A stretch of 49,211 nucleotides of DNA, from contig SYLX01000135.1 of assembly GCA_005808505.1 (NCBI GenBank), positions 1-49,211 on the forward strand. Direction: 5' to 3'. Positions within the stretch are counted from its first letter, which is position 1. Each line of letters opens with the position of its first letter. A program made the translations under genes and the position numbers. Positions 23,933 to 32,382 of this stretch are shown piece after piece. This DNA comes from Bdellovibrionales bacterium (lineage in GTDB: Bacteria > Bdellovibrionota > Bdellovibrionia > Bdellovibrionales > JAMPXM01). Under the pieces are notes generated by a model. The model was not told the DNA's origin, ran no database searches, and saw nothing but the letters and a program-made list of their open reading frames with translations.

Positions 23933-24221
23933 ATGCAATCCGTTCTGCAGAAAGTCGCCCTCTCTCGCCTTTCTACAGCCCGGAAAACCTGGGCACGTCG
24001 CTAATTGAAGCGGAGCGCCGACGAGGCAGTATCCCGCTAGGAACGCGAAGTTCGCAACTCGCCTTCATTCTCCATCAAGAAGAAAGCACAATCACCGGCG
24101 AAGATCCCAAGTTTTGAGCATATGAACCACACAGAGAGAACCGCACAGACCCCAAAGCTTCTGTTGTCCTTCGCGCAAAAATTCCCTTAACGTTTACTCT
24201 GTAGAAGAAAGAAGGTCCGCT

Positions 24222-25553
24222 TTGAGCTCGACCACAAACATGCGCAATTCTCTTTTCCAAACCATGACTCTCCTGATTGCTATTGCGCTCGGGAGTGTTA
24301 CGGCTAGCGCTCAAGAAAGCCCCGGCGAAGAAGCCGAGACCGAAACCGAATTTGAAGCTTCAAAAGAGGGCTCACTCGCAGAAAAATCGTTGATCCGATT
24401 CGCCGCACTCACGCAGTTCGTCGAAGGAGACGTCAACAAACTCGACGCCCAAAAAGTGCGAACGCCCGTCGACTTTCGCACACCGATCTACGAGGGCGAA
24501 CGAATTCAAGTCGCTCGCGGCGGAATGCTCAAGCTAGTGACTCAAAGTGGATGCATCGCGGTCTTCTACGGCGAAAGCACAGTGCTCAGTCCGAATCGCG
24601 AGAAGCCCTGGCGTTTTAAGAGTGAAGCCGTTCGGTGGATCTGTCCAGAAGGCGCAAAAGAATCCGTTGTCTCAAGAGGACTTCCCCTTGAGATCAACTC
24701 GGGTGAATTCTTCCAGGACGGAAGAAGACTGCTCGTTCTCCGTGGACAAGTCTCAACAAAAGAGTCCGAGTTACCTACGAGCCGCATGCTTCAATTTCAA
24801 AATCGCGGTTTTAAAATTGTTCAGCCCGAACCGTCATCGTTTGATCTCTGGAGCTTTAACGAAAAAAGACGCCCGCCCCAAGAGAGCACGGCGGTTCCTA
24901 AACCCGAGACCCCGAAACCGAAGAAGATTGAAGCGCCGAAGAACGTTCGGATCATTGTCGGGCCGACAGGAGGCGGTGGACGCCTTATCTACGATAACGA
25001 CTCTCTTTCGGAAGACCATCTCGACTCCGAGGGCGGTCGCCTCCAAACTCATATCCGGTGGGGTCAGGGCAGCTTCATCCTTTTGTACCGCCACCAATCG
25101 TTGAATGCGGATTACAACAAAGGAGGCGCGGGAATCACGCCATCTGAAGGAGTCCACAACGACTCAGAGCTTGATGCTCTTGAATTTGGTTACCGGTTCA
25201 ACCACGATCGGTGGTGGTCACCATACTTTCGGCTCGGAGTGGGTGCCGAAAAACCCAAAATCTTTGTCAGCCTTCCTGGAGCAACTTCGGCCTACTTCTC
25301 TGGTACAGAGTATGAGTTCTGGATGTTGACCGCGGCTGCTGGCATCGATGCCCAGTATAGCCCTCAATGGTTGAACTGGTTCGGTGTTTACGCAAGTGCT
25401 GATCTCAATCTTCAACAATCGCTCGGTAGAGGTGCCCGCAAAGTCTTCCACGAGTTCAACTCTTCTCAAGGAGATGTGCCAGAAGCAGGAGAGCCCTGGC
25501 GCTTGACGTCCGTTTCGCTGCAACTCATGCTTGGCCTTTTCGTTCAGTTCTAA
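24222..25553 (+). CDS. FecR-domain outer-membrane-type protein
   Basis: This 443-residue protein starts at TTG 24222 (AAGG 7 bases upstream) or at ATG 24240; both leave a signal peptide (L-L-I-A-I-A-L-G-S-V-T-A-S-A-Q). Residues 60-190 resemble a FecR domain (V-E-G-D-V-N, R-T-P-I-Y-E-G-E-R-I-Q-V, G-G-M-L-K-L), a beta fold usually linked to signalling or peptidoglycan association. A Pro/Lys-rich spacer (about 210-240) follows. The last 200 residues alternate hydrophobic and polar residues as in beta-barrel strands (G-S-F-I-L-L-Y-R-H, L-D-A-L-E-F-G-Y-R-F) and end in Phe (L-F-V-Q-F), a signal for outer-membrane assembly. This is a periplasmic FecR module joined to a barrel. The HIT gene begins 16 bases later. 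Confidence 0.82.
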   Translation: MSSTTNMRNSLFQTMTLLIAIALGSVTASAQESPGEEAETETEFEASKEGSLAEKSLIRFAALTQFVEGDVNKLDAQKVRTPVDFRTPIYEGERIQVARGGMLKLVTQSGCIAVFYGESTVLSPNREKPWRFKSEAVRWICPEGAKESVVSRGLPLEINSGEFFQDGRRLLVLRGQVSTKESELPTSRMLQFQNRGFKIVQPEPSSFDLWSFNEKRRPPQESTAVPKPETPKPKKIEAPKNVRIIVGPTGGGGRLIYDNDSLSEDHLDSEGGRLQTHIRWGQGSFILLYRHQSLNADYNKGGAGITPSEGVHNDSELDALEFGYRFNHDRWWSPYFRLGVGAEKPKIFVSLPGATSAYFSGTEYEFWMLTAAAGIDAQYSPQWLNWFGVYASADLNLQQSLGRGARKVFHEFNSSQGDVPEAGEPWRLTSVSLQLMLGLFVQF

Positions 25554-25569
25554 AAAGGAGCCATCGAAG

Positions 25570-25908
25570 ATGACGATCTTTACGAAAATTCTGAACCGCG
25601 AAATTCCGGCTAAAATCGTTTACGAAGATGAGCACTGCCTCGCTTTTCGCGATGTCAATCCACAGGCGCCTACGCACGTTCTCTTGATTCCGAAACTTGA
25701 GATCCCCACGATGAATGACGTCAATGATTCTCACCGCGACCTCATGGGACATTTAATGGTCGTCGCTCCCCGCATCGCCGAACAAGAAGGAATCGCGCGC
25801 GACGGTTATCGTCTCGTCGTCAACACGAACGCGAATGCCGGTCAAACCGTTGCGCACATCCATATCCATATCATCGGCGGCCGTGCGCTGGGTTGGCCTC
25901 CGGGTTGA
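25570..25908 (+). CDS. HIT family protein (HinT-like)
   Basis: This 112-residue protein starts at the ATG at 25570, behind AAGGAG. HinT enzymes hydrolyse nucleoside phosphoramidates and adenylated lysine. The family motif A-H-I-H-I-H-I-I (H96, H98 nucleophile, H100) is near the C-terminus. I-F-x-K-I-L-N-R-E-I-P-A-K-I-V-Y-E-D at the N-terminus and the H-V-L-L-I-P-K block are typical. Length matches bacterial HinT. It is 16 bases after the FecR-domain gene, probably cotranscribed, although no functional link is known. Confidence 0.96.
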   Translation: MTIFTKILNREIPAKIVYEDEHCLAFRDVNPQAPTHVLLIPKLEIPTMNDVNDSHRDLMGHLMVVAPRIAEQEGIARDGYRLVVNTNANAGQTVAHIHIHIIGGRALGWPPG

Positions 25909-26081
25909 TTCGACTCCGTCAACAAACGTCACATAGGTGTATTGATCTGATTTATGCTAAGGATCATTTGAACTGATTATTCTTTATACCTCCTGGTGGT
26001 TAGAAACGGGACTGCACTCGCCCGAGCGGGCTTCCGCCTCTACCCATTTACGTCCATAGCGACGCTTCAGGAGGACTCATA

Positions 26082-26849
26082 ATGAACGAACCTAAAAATA
26101 CCCGCCGTGGTCTCTTGAAAAAGAGCTTCGGCGCTGCGGCTCTTTTCGCCTCGGCAAAAGTGGCGCATGCAGCCGCCTGTACGATCACCCCGCGCCAAAC
26201 TTCTGGCCCCTTCATTCCGAACGACTTCCCGTTTCGCGAGCCGAACGAAGGCGCACCTTACCTGAACGTTGCGGATTCAAACGCAGATCTCACGACGATC
26301 TCCGGCAACGTGGATTCCAACGGCAGACCGATTCTCGCCCAAGGGCAGATCCTTTATGTGTTCGGCCAAGTTGTGGATCAGAGTTGCACACCGGTGGCAG
26401 GCGCTACCGTCTATCTTTGGCAAGCCGACATCAACGGTCACTACAATCATCAGGAAGACCCCAATGTCCATTCGGCCGATGAACTCGATGAGAACTTTCA
26501 ATATCGGGCTTCGATGACGACCGATGCGCAAGGGCGATTCCAATTCAAAACGATCAAACCCAAGTATTACCCGCTCGATGAATCAGGATCGGTCATGAGA
26601 ACCGCGCATCTTCATTTTGCCGTTCTTCATCCGAAGATTCAGCGATTGGTCACGCAGACTTACTTTGAAGGAGATGCGCTCGAAGACATCGCACGCATTC
26701 GTGAGCTCAATGCACAAGACATCATTTTAGCGCCGCAAGGGAAGATCTTGCCAGAACTTAAGCCCCTCATCATCGAGTTCAAACCGAATTTCGCATTCAA
26801 TGATGGACCCGTAGGAGAAGTCACGTTCACGGTGATCCGCAAAGTTTGA
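26082..26849 (+). CDS. exported intradiol ring-cleavage dioxygenase
   Basis: This 255-residue protein has AGGAGG 8 bases before the ATG. The family opens catechol-type rings between the two hydroxyls using Fe(III). The four iron ligands fit Tyr121 (N-G-H-Y-N-H), Tyr163 (K-P-K-Y-Y-P), His176 and His178 (R-T-A-H-L-H-F). T-P-R-Q-T-S-G-P-F near residue 37 and the beta-sandwich G-Q-V-V-D-Q-S-C-T-P-V-A-G-A are also typical. The N-terminus is a twin-arginine signal (N-T-R-R-G-L-L-K-K-S-F-G), so folded enzyme is exported to the periplasm. Cytoplasmic relatives serve aromatic degradation operons; none is present here. Exported stand-alone members have unclear substrates. Confidence 0.93.
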   Translation: MNEPKNTRRGLLKKSFGAAALFASAKVAHAAACTITPRQTSGPFIPNDFPFREPNEGAPYLNVADSNADLTTISGNVDSNGRPILAQGQILYVFGQVVDQSCTPVAGATVYLWQADINGHYNHQEDPNVHSADELDENFQYRASMTTDAQGRFQFKTIKPKYYPLDESGSVMRTAHLHFAVLHPKIQRLVTQTYFEGDALEDIARIRELNAQDIILAPQGKILPELKPLIIEFKPNFAFNDGPVGEVTFTVIRKV

Positions 26850-26862
26850 TCGAACAAGTCGT

Positions 26863-27483
26863 TCAAGGTGAGAGGCGCGAAACGCTCCACTCACCGTTTT
26901 TCTCACGCTCAAATACAAAACGATCGTGCAGGCGGAACTCGCCCGCCTGCCAAAATTCAATGCGCTCCGGGACGAGCAACCACCCACCCCAATTCGGTGG
27001 GCGTGGAATCATCTCTTCATTCTGGAAGCGCTCTTCCACTTTTCTAACTCGTTCCAAAAGCTCATCGCGACTTTTGATTTTCTGGCTTTGCGGCGATGCC
27101 CACGCTCCGATGCGACTGCCTCGTGGCCGACTCTGGAAGTAGACGTCTGATTCCGCTTCGTTGAGCTTCTCGACTCGTCCTTCGACACGGATTTGACGAT
27201 TGAGCGGAGCCCAAAAGAACACTAGCGCCGCCTGAGCGTTGTCGTTGAGGTCTCCAGATTTTCGACTCTCGTAATTTGTGAAGAGTCGAAACCCTTTGCC
27301 ACTTTGCTGACTGAGCCCTTTGTACAAAACAATCCGTGCACTCGGCCGGCCTGCGCGCGACGCTGTCGCCAGCGTCATCGCCGTCGGCTCTGGGAGCTTC
27401 GCGGCTTGCGCTTCGCCCATCCAGCGCTCGAAGTTTTCAAATGGATCCATGGTCAGTTTTAAATCCCCGAAATCGATGCTCAT
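26863..27483 (-). CDS. pdxH: pyridoxine/pyridoxamine 5'-phosphate oxidase
   Basis: This 206-residue FMN enzyme makes pyridoxal 5'-phosphate from PNP or PMP. The start is the ATG at 27483; a TTG 12 codons upstream is less likely, although a strong AGGAGG lies 16 bases before the ATG. FMN- and substrate-binding blocks are present: R-I-V-L-Y-K-G (62-68), A-A-L-V-F-F-W, and the C-terminal R-P-P-N-W-G-G-W, P-E-R-I-E-F-W-Q and R-L-H-D-R signature. Length is normal. It converges on the dioxygenase gene with 13 bases between their stop codons and no terminator there. Confidence 0.96.
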   Translation of the reverse strand: MSIDFGDLKLTMDPFENFERWMGEAQAAKLPEPTAMTLATASRAGRPSARIVLYKGLSQQSGKGFRLFTNYESRKSGDLNDNAQAALVFFWAPLNRQIRVEGRVEKLNEAESDVYFQSRPRGSRIGAWASPQSQKIKSRDELLERVRKVEERFQNEEMIPRPPNWGGWLLVPERIEFWQAGEFRLHDRFVFEREKNGEWSVSRLSP

Positions 27484-27650
27484 GCCTCGGTAATCTAAAC
27501 CTCCTTGGGTGCTTGTCAACGAACGGCGGGGCGCTCAGAAACCTACCTTATTGGTTCGCCCGCAATGGATTGCATTTCACCGCTTTTTAAAAAACACTGA
27601 AGCGGTTTTCCGGCCGCGGCTAGCCAATGCCAGCCAACTGAGAGGTCCTC

Positions 27651-28640
27651 ATGACGAGTCAAAAAACTGAAGATCCTCGCGGCGAATTCGCCAAGATCGA
27701 AGAGATCAAAAAAATTCTCGGCACTGAAACCTTTAGCAGCGGCGTCGAGGTCGGGATCGGAGACGACGCCGCCGTCGTGGAGGGAAGCGGCCGGCTCCTT
27801 CTCTGCACAGATGCCTTTGTTGAGGGAACCCATTTCGACTTCTCGTTCATTGAACCCGTGGAACTTGGACATAAAGCTCTAGCGGCCACATTGAGCGACA
27901 TTGCGGCTATGAACGGAAAACCACGTTACCTCTTACTCTCGATCGCGGTAACGCCGAGCGCTCCTTCCGATTTTTTAAATAGTTTTTATCGAGGAGCCCG
28001 CGCACTTTGCGCTAAACACTCGGTTTCGATCGTCGGTGGTGACCTGACGTCATCACAGCACGGCGTGTTCATCGACGTGGTTGGCGTCGGACAAGTCGAA
28101 AAGCCGATTCTCCGGAGCGGCGCTCGCCCTGGCGATTACATCGCTGTGTCCGGAACTCCTGGTGCATCGGCCGCTGGTCTCTACTCACTTCAAAAATACG
28201 GCCGCGCCCAGACTTCAAATTCTCTCCGTCACGCGCATTTGTTACCGATCCCACGATTTGACCTGATCGCGGGCCTGCAATCGGCCTGTACCTCCCTGAT
28301 CGACATTAGCGACGGCCTCTCGAGCGAGGTTTTGCACGTAGCGAGAGCATCGAAGACGGGGGCTCATCTCGAAGCGAAAAGTTTTCCAATTCATCCGGAC
28401 GCTTTGAAACTCGCACACGCGGAAAAAATCGACCCTACACACTGGGCACTTTCTGGTGGCGAAGACTACGAGCTTCTCGCGACACTCGACGCTTCATTCG
28501 TTGAAAAGAAGGGTCCGCCGCCAGGATTCACGGTCATTGGTCGAGTCACCCCTCCCGATGAAGGAGTCACGATCACGCATCAAGATGGCAAGCGCTCACC
28601 TTTAGTCGCGACGGGATTCAACCACTTCGCCTCAAGTTGA
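27651..28640 (+). CDS. thiL: thiamine-monophosphate kinase
   Basis: This 329-residue enzyme phosphorylates thiamine monophosphate to the diphosphate cofactor. GAGAGG precedes the ATG. Family blocks are present in order: G-I-G-D-D-A-A-V near residue 35, C-T-D-A-F-V-E-G-T-H-F, the ATP/Mg-binding S-I-V-G-G-D-L-T, I-D-I-S-D-G-L-S and the late L-S-G-G-E-D-Y-E-L-L. No thiamine riboswitch is recognisable upstream, and no other thi gene is near. The PilZ gene follows 25 bases later. Confidence 0.96.
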   Translation: MTSQKTEDPRGEFAKIEEIKKILGTETFSSGVEVGIGDDAAVVEGSGRLLLCTDAFVEGTHFDFSFIEPVELGHKALAATLSDIAAMNGKPRYLLLSIAVTPSAPSDFLNSFYRGARALCAKHSVSIVGGDLTSSQHGVFIDVVGVGQVEKPILRSGARPGDYIAVSGTPGASAAGLYSLQKYGRAQTSNSLRHAHLLPIPRFDLIAGLQSACTSLIDISDGLSSEVLHVARASKTGAHLEAKSFPIHPDALKLAHAEKIDPTHWALSGGEDYELLATLDASFVEKKGPPPGFTVIGRVTPPDEGVTITHQDGKRSPLVATGFNHFASS

Positions 28641-28665
28641 GACTCGACAAATCCGATTAGCTTTC

Positions 28666-29202
28666 ATGAGTTCAGCTGCGCGCTATTATCCACGATCACC
28701 TCGCTACGTCTTCCGTCCTGACGATCAAAGCCTCATGCGCTTTGCGGGAATGGATACAAAAGGCGTCACGACTCCAGCACGCGTAAACAATCTTTCGGCT
28801 ACGGGCCTGTCTTTTTTCGTCGATCCATTCGATGCCCCACCTGTCGGAACCATGCTTAAGATGGAGTTCCAACTTCCCGGCAGCCAGCAGATTGCGTGGT
28901 TCGGTACGGTCGTGAGGATCGAAGAGCGCTCGGAGTGGGATATCAGCCACGACGACTCTTCGCCCGAAGTAGTCTTGGTCGCAATTCAGTTCAAACGATT
29001 GCCCGAGTCGCTCACGCGCGCAATCCAAAGGAGTCTCAAAAACCGCGTCACGCACGATGACGCTGAAGTCTTGAACATCTCGCTCACGAATCGCCAAGAG
29101 CTTTACGCGCTCTACTTTCTTTCGTTTGCGCTCTTCTGCTGTTTTTTATTGATGACTCTGCCGCCAGGATTTTGGCTGAAGCCATTCCGTTTCGGATTCT
29201 GA
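28666..29202 (+). CDS. PilZ-domain protein with C-terminal membrane anchor
   Basis: This 178-residue protein has N-L-S-A-T-G-L (42-48), matching the D/N-x-S-x-x-G c-di-GMP-binding motif of PilZ domains. Arginines in R-S-P-R-Y-V-F-R (10-17) could supply the R-x-x-x-R part. A beta-barrel pattern (L-K-M-E-F-Q-L, A-W-F-G-T-V-V-R-I) supports the fold. Residues 146-166 form one membrane helix near the C-terminus, so the domain would face the cytoplasm from a tail anchor. Binding of c-di-GMP is likely but the arginine spacing is not canonical. It follows thiL closely, a positional rather than functional link as far as can be told. Confidence 0.82.
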   Translation: MSSAARYYPRSPRYVFRPDDQSLMRFAGMDTKGVTTPARVNNLSATGLSFFVDPFDAPPVGTMLKMEFQLPGSQQIAWFGTVVRIEERSEWDISHDDSSPEVVLVAIQFKRLPESLTRAIQRSLKNRVTHDDAEVLNISLTNRQELYALYFLSFALFCCFLLMTLPPGFWLKPFRFGF

Positions 29203-29217
29203 TTCTCGCATCAACTC

Positions 29218-29763
29218 TCAGTGAGTTTTTCGCCGAACCTTCACCGCGATTTTGCCGGGCTCTCCGAATGACGAAGTTGCGGTGACAACCGTTGATGCCG
29301 GCTTTCCCGTACGAACTTCAGCTTCGGTCGCTTCGCGCACATCGAGCACCCTCACCTCAAAAAAGACTTCGAGCCCAGCAAGCGGGTGATTTCCATCGAC
29401 CGTTACAACGTCGCCTTCCACCTCGATCACGCGAACCGTGATCGTTCGGCCTTGTCGGTCAAGAGTGTTGAAGCGCTGCCCAACCGTCACTTCGACTCCG
29501 GCCGGGAAACTTCCGCGCGGCATCTCGGCTACAAGCGAAGCGTCGTACTCTCCGTAAGCTTCTCGAGGCGAAACAAAGACATCGACGCGGAAGCCAGATG
29601 TTTTACCTTCGAGTGCTCTCTCTACCGGCGCGTTGATGAGACCACGGCCATGCAGATATTCGTAAGGATGCTCTGGGGTCTTCTCTTCCAGCAGCCGACC
29701 CTCTTTATCGGTGATGCGGTAAGCGAGTCGCACAACGCGGTCATTCTCAATTGTGATCGCCAT
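29218..29763 (-). CDS. slyD: FKBP-type prolyl isomerase, SlyD-like
   Basis: This 181-residue protein is a peptidyl-prolyl isomerase and chaperone of the SlyD class. The N-terminal FKBP segment has V-V-R-L-A-Y-R-I-T-D-K-E-G and the Y-E-Y-L-H-G-R-G-L-I block. The inserted flap domain contains V-S-P-R-E-A-Y-G-E-Y, and V-D-G-N-H-P-L-A-G returns to the FKBP core. The His-rich metal-binding tail of E. coli SlyD is absent; the tail is Thr/Ser/Lys-rich instead. The start ATG at 29763 shares one base with the aat stop (TGATG), and GGAGGA lies in the aat end, so the two are coupled. Confidence 0.94.
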   Translation of the reverse strand: MAITIENDRVVRLAYRITDKEGRLLEEKTPEHPYEYLHGRGLINAPVERALEGKTSGFRVDVFVSPREAYGEYDASLVAEMPRGSFPAGVEVTVGQRFNTLDRQGRTITVRVIEVEGDVVTVDGNHPLAGLEVFFEVRVLDVREATEAEVRTGKPASTVVTATSSFGEPGKIAVKVRRKTH

Positions 29764-30473
29764 CAATCCTCCGAAGCTGGCTCGATAACTGGAACATTCG
29801 CCGACCCGCCGGAGAAGTCGAGCTTCTGCGGATTCAGGTGGGCCGCTTCCAATCGCGTGAGATACTCGTCACGCGAAATGTACTTGCCTCCGAACGTTTC
29901 CAAAATGGGTGTCACCATCTGGATGTCCATCCACCCAAGTCCACTCGCACGAAGCTTCTGAGTCAACGCAAACAAGCAGCGCTTACTTCCGCCGCTCACT
30001 TTATAGAACATGCTTTCGCCGCTGAAGACGCCACCGACGTAAACTCCGTAAAGTCCCCCGACAAGTTGCCCACGATGCCAGCACTCCACGCTGTGAGCGT
30101 AGCCCGCTTCGTGAAACGCGATGTACGCTTTCTGCATGGAAGGTAAAATCCACGTTCCCGTTTCGTGCGAGCGAGGCACGGCGGCGCACTCGACGATGAC
30201 TTGGTGAAAGTCTCTGTTGAAGGTGATCGAATAAGATTCATCTTTCAGCTCGCGCAAAAACCGGCGCGGCCAATGAATCGAGTCAAAATCCAACACTCCT
30301 CGCTGCGGAGGAGAGAACCAAAGAAGTGGCAACCCTTCTTGGGGCCAGGGGAAGATGCCGTTTCCGTAAGCTTCTAAAAGTGTTTCGACTTCAAGATTAC
30401 CGCCGTAACAAAGCAGGCCGTCGTCGCCGGCCAGGCGCGGATCCGGAAATATCGCCTTCCGACGTTTACGCAC
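29763..30473 (-). CDS. aat: leucyl/phenylalanyl-tRNA--protein transferase
   Basis: This 236-residue enzyme attaches Leu or Phe to N-terminal Arg/Lys of proteins, making them substrates of ClpAP (N-degron pathway). It has a GTG start with GGAACGG upstream, overlapping the recQ end by 8 bases. Family blocks are all visible: F-P-D-P-R-L-A, L-L-C-Y-G-G-N-L, Y-G-N-G-I-F-P-W, L-L-W-F-S-P-P-Q-R-G-V-L, the G-T-W-I block and the F-S-G-E-S-M-F signature. Length is typical. ClpS/ClpA are not in the window. Confidence 0.96.
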   Translation of the reverse strand: MRKRRKAIFPDPRLAGDDGLLCYGGNLEVETLLEAYGNGIFPWPQEGLPLLWFSPPQRGVLDFDSIHWPRRFLRELKDESYSITFNRDFHQVIVECAAVPRSHETGTWILPSMQKAYIAFHEAGYAHSVECWHRGQLVGGLYGVYVGGVFSGESMFYKVSGGSKRCLFALTQKLRASGLGWMDIQMVTPILETFGGKYISRDEYLTRLEAAHLNPQKLDFSGGSANVPVIEPASED

Positions 30474-31947
30474 CCGTTCCTCCGCGCGCGGCTTTCAAAC
30501 AGAGATCGCACTTCCCGCAGGCCGCGGCACCGGAGAATCCGAAGTACGCGCTAACCACCTGCATGCGGCATCCTTCATCCTGCTTCGCAAACTCAACGAT
30601 TTGGAGGAGTTTGCTTCGCGCGGCCTTCATCCGTGCTTCATAAAGTTTAGCGTCGAGGTACTCATCCGGCGGACTCTGGAGCGGCTTCCACTCCCTCGGC
30701 TGTCGACCTTCGAGCGAACCCCAACGTTCCAAGAGATTCACGGCCGTTTCCACGCGGAAGTCGCGACGATTATAAAAGTTCATCTGCGTGCGCAGATAAT
30801 CGAAGCCCTCTTGGCGAGCTCGCGTGAGGTTCCTCTCGATGAGATTGTAAACCGCACGAATGAATCCGGGATCAGGATTGGCCCACTCCAAAAAATCGCA
30901 TTGGATGCTGACGTCATCATCGTCGAATGCCATCACGCAAGCCGATGGCTTTCCATCGCGTCCTGCACGCCCGATCTCCTGGTAATAGGCTTCGATCGAG
31001 CCCGGCATCTCCGCGTGCATCACCATCCGCACGTCTTCTTTATCGATACCGAGCCCGAAAGCCGGCGTCGCTAAAATGAAGTCAGTCGACGATCTTAGAA
31101 ACATTTCTTGCGACCGCTTGCGATCACGGTCGCCGAGCTGTCCATGGTAAACAAAATGTTCCATGCCCATACGGCCAAGCTGCGCCGAAAACTTTTCGAG
31201 CGTTTGGATGAGCGAAAAATACACGATCGCCGCACCCGGAAATTGGTGTCTAAAAGCAACGAACGCCTGAAGCTTCTGATCAAGGCCGTGCACGTCTAAA
31301 ACTTCGATCGCAAGATTCGGACGCTCGATCCCGCGGTTGAAGACTTCGGCGTTTGCCAGTCGCAACTGTTTCAAGATGTCCTGTTGGACTTCTTTCGTCG
31401 CCGTGGCCGTGAGGGCCAATGTCACTGGATTGCCGAACGCTTCACGGTAATCGCCGACTCGGGAGTAATCCGGGCGGAAATCATGCCCCCATGTCGAAAT
31501 ACAATGGGCCTCGTCGATCGCGAGCAGGGCTAATCGGTTTTTTCGTAAGGCTTCGGTGAATTCGGGAATCCGAAACCGTTCTGGCGTCACGTAAAGAAGC
31601 TCGTACTCACCAGCGGCGAGTTTTCGGTAGCGAGCTTCGCGCTCATCGGCCCGAAGAGAAGAGTTGATGAAGGCCGCCTTCAAACCCTTTGCCAGCGCTG
31701 CGTCAACTTGGTCCTTCATCAACGCAATCAGCGGCGAAATGACCAAAGTAAGTCCTCGTCCCGCTTCCGCAAGGACTCGGGCCGGAAGCTGGTAGCATAA
31801 ACTCTTGCCCATACCCGTCGGCATGAGCAGAAGCGCGTTTTTTTCGGAAAGTACGGTGTCAATGACCGCTTCTTGGTCCCCACGAAAGGCATCGAATCGG
31901 AAGACATCCTTCAAAACGACTCGAGCACGCTGAGTTAAGGAGGACAT
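30466..31947 (-). CDS. recQ: RecQ-family ATP-dependent DNA helicase (short form)
   Basis: This 493-residue protein unwinds DNA 3'-5' in recombination and repair. Present in order are motif 0 F-R-G-D-Q-E-A-V-I (21-29), Walker A P-T-G-M-G-K-S (43-49), the D-E-A-H box followed by the RecQ aromatic-rich loop C-I-S-T-W-G-H-D-F-R-P-D-Y, L-T-A-T-A-T and Y-Y-Q-E-I-G-R-A-G-R-D-G. The C-terminus has a four-Cys zinc motif (G-C-R ... C-G-K-C-D-L-C) and then ends, so the winged helix is reduced or absent and there is no HRDC domain. It is first in a tight recQ-aat-slyD operon. Confidence 0.95.
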   Translation of the reverse strand: MSSLTQRARVVLKDVFRFDAFRGDQEAVIDTVLSEKNALLLMPTGMGKSLCYQLPARVLAEAGRGLTLVISPLIALMKDQVDAALAKGLKAAFINSSLRADEREARYRKLAAGEYELLYVTPERFRIPEFTEALRKNRLALLAIDEAHCISTWGHDFRPDYSRVGDYREAFGNPVTLALTATATKEVQQDILKQLRLANAEVFNRGIERPNLAIEVLDVHGLDQKLQAFVAFRHQFPGAAIVYFSLIQTLEKFSAQLGRMGMEHFVYHGQLGDRDRKRSQEMFLRSSTDFILATPAFGLGIDKEDVRMVMHAEMPGSIEAYYQEIGRAGRDGKPSACVMAFDDDDVSIQCDFLEWANPDPGFIRAVYNLIERNLTRARQEGFDYLRTQMNFYNRRDFRVETAVNLLERWGSLEGRQPREWKPLQSPPDEYLDAKLYEARMKAARSKLLQIVEFAKQDEGCRMQVVSAYFGFSGAAACGKCDLCLKAARGGTGA

Positions 31948-32382
31948 GGGCGCAGGCCTTTCATATTCGGTCGCTTTTTGACCAATCCATCTAAGGATTC
32001 TGGCGGCTATTCTGACGAATATTCTACGGATTCGCTCAGTCTAAGGAACAGAGAGATTTTTTGCACTTGGCAATGGATCGTGTTAAACCCTTCCGGTCAG
32101 CTTCGAGATAAGCGCCGCGCCATCTGGCTCGGGTTCTGTAACGGCCAGGTCGAATCCTTAGGGTCACACCCTGTTGAGGCGCCACCGATCAAGAACTCTT
32201 AGGTGGTAATTTTCCGTCTTCGACGGTCCCGTCCCCGCGAGGGTTCGACGATCATCGCTGATAGAAATGGCCACCGTCCGCAGCGGAAGCAATTGCGGAT
32301 GCAATTTCTTAAAAGCCAAAATTACGAGTAATAGTCGCACGTAACAGTGCACGCACAACAGTCATAGGAGAATCTTTAGGCC
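31948..32382. other. 435-base divergent intergenic region upstream of fusA
   Basis: This region separates recQ and fusA, which are divergent. Frames of 64-74 codons here look spurious. Small hairpins occur (AGGGT-CAC-ACCCT near 32159-32171, CCGTC-TTC-GACGG near 32217-32229). AGGAGA lies 11 bases before the fusA ATG. The length suggests promoters for both genes and possibly a fusA leader. No sigma-70 consensus pair was convincing. Confidence 0.4.

Noticed and set aside
27540-27650. Possible thiamine (TPP) riboswitch before thiL
   Set aside because: No CUGAGA or other conserved core element was found in the short leader.
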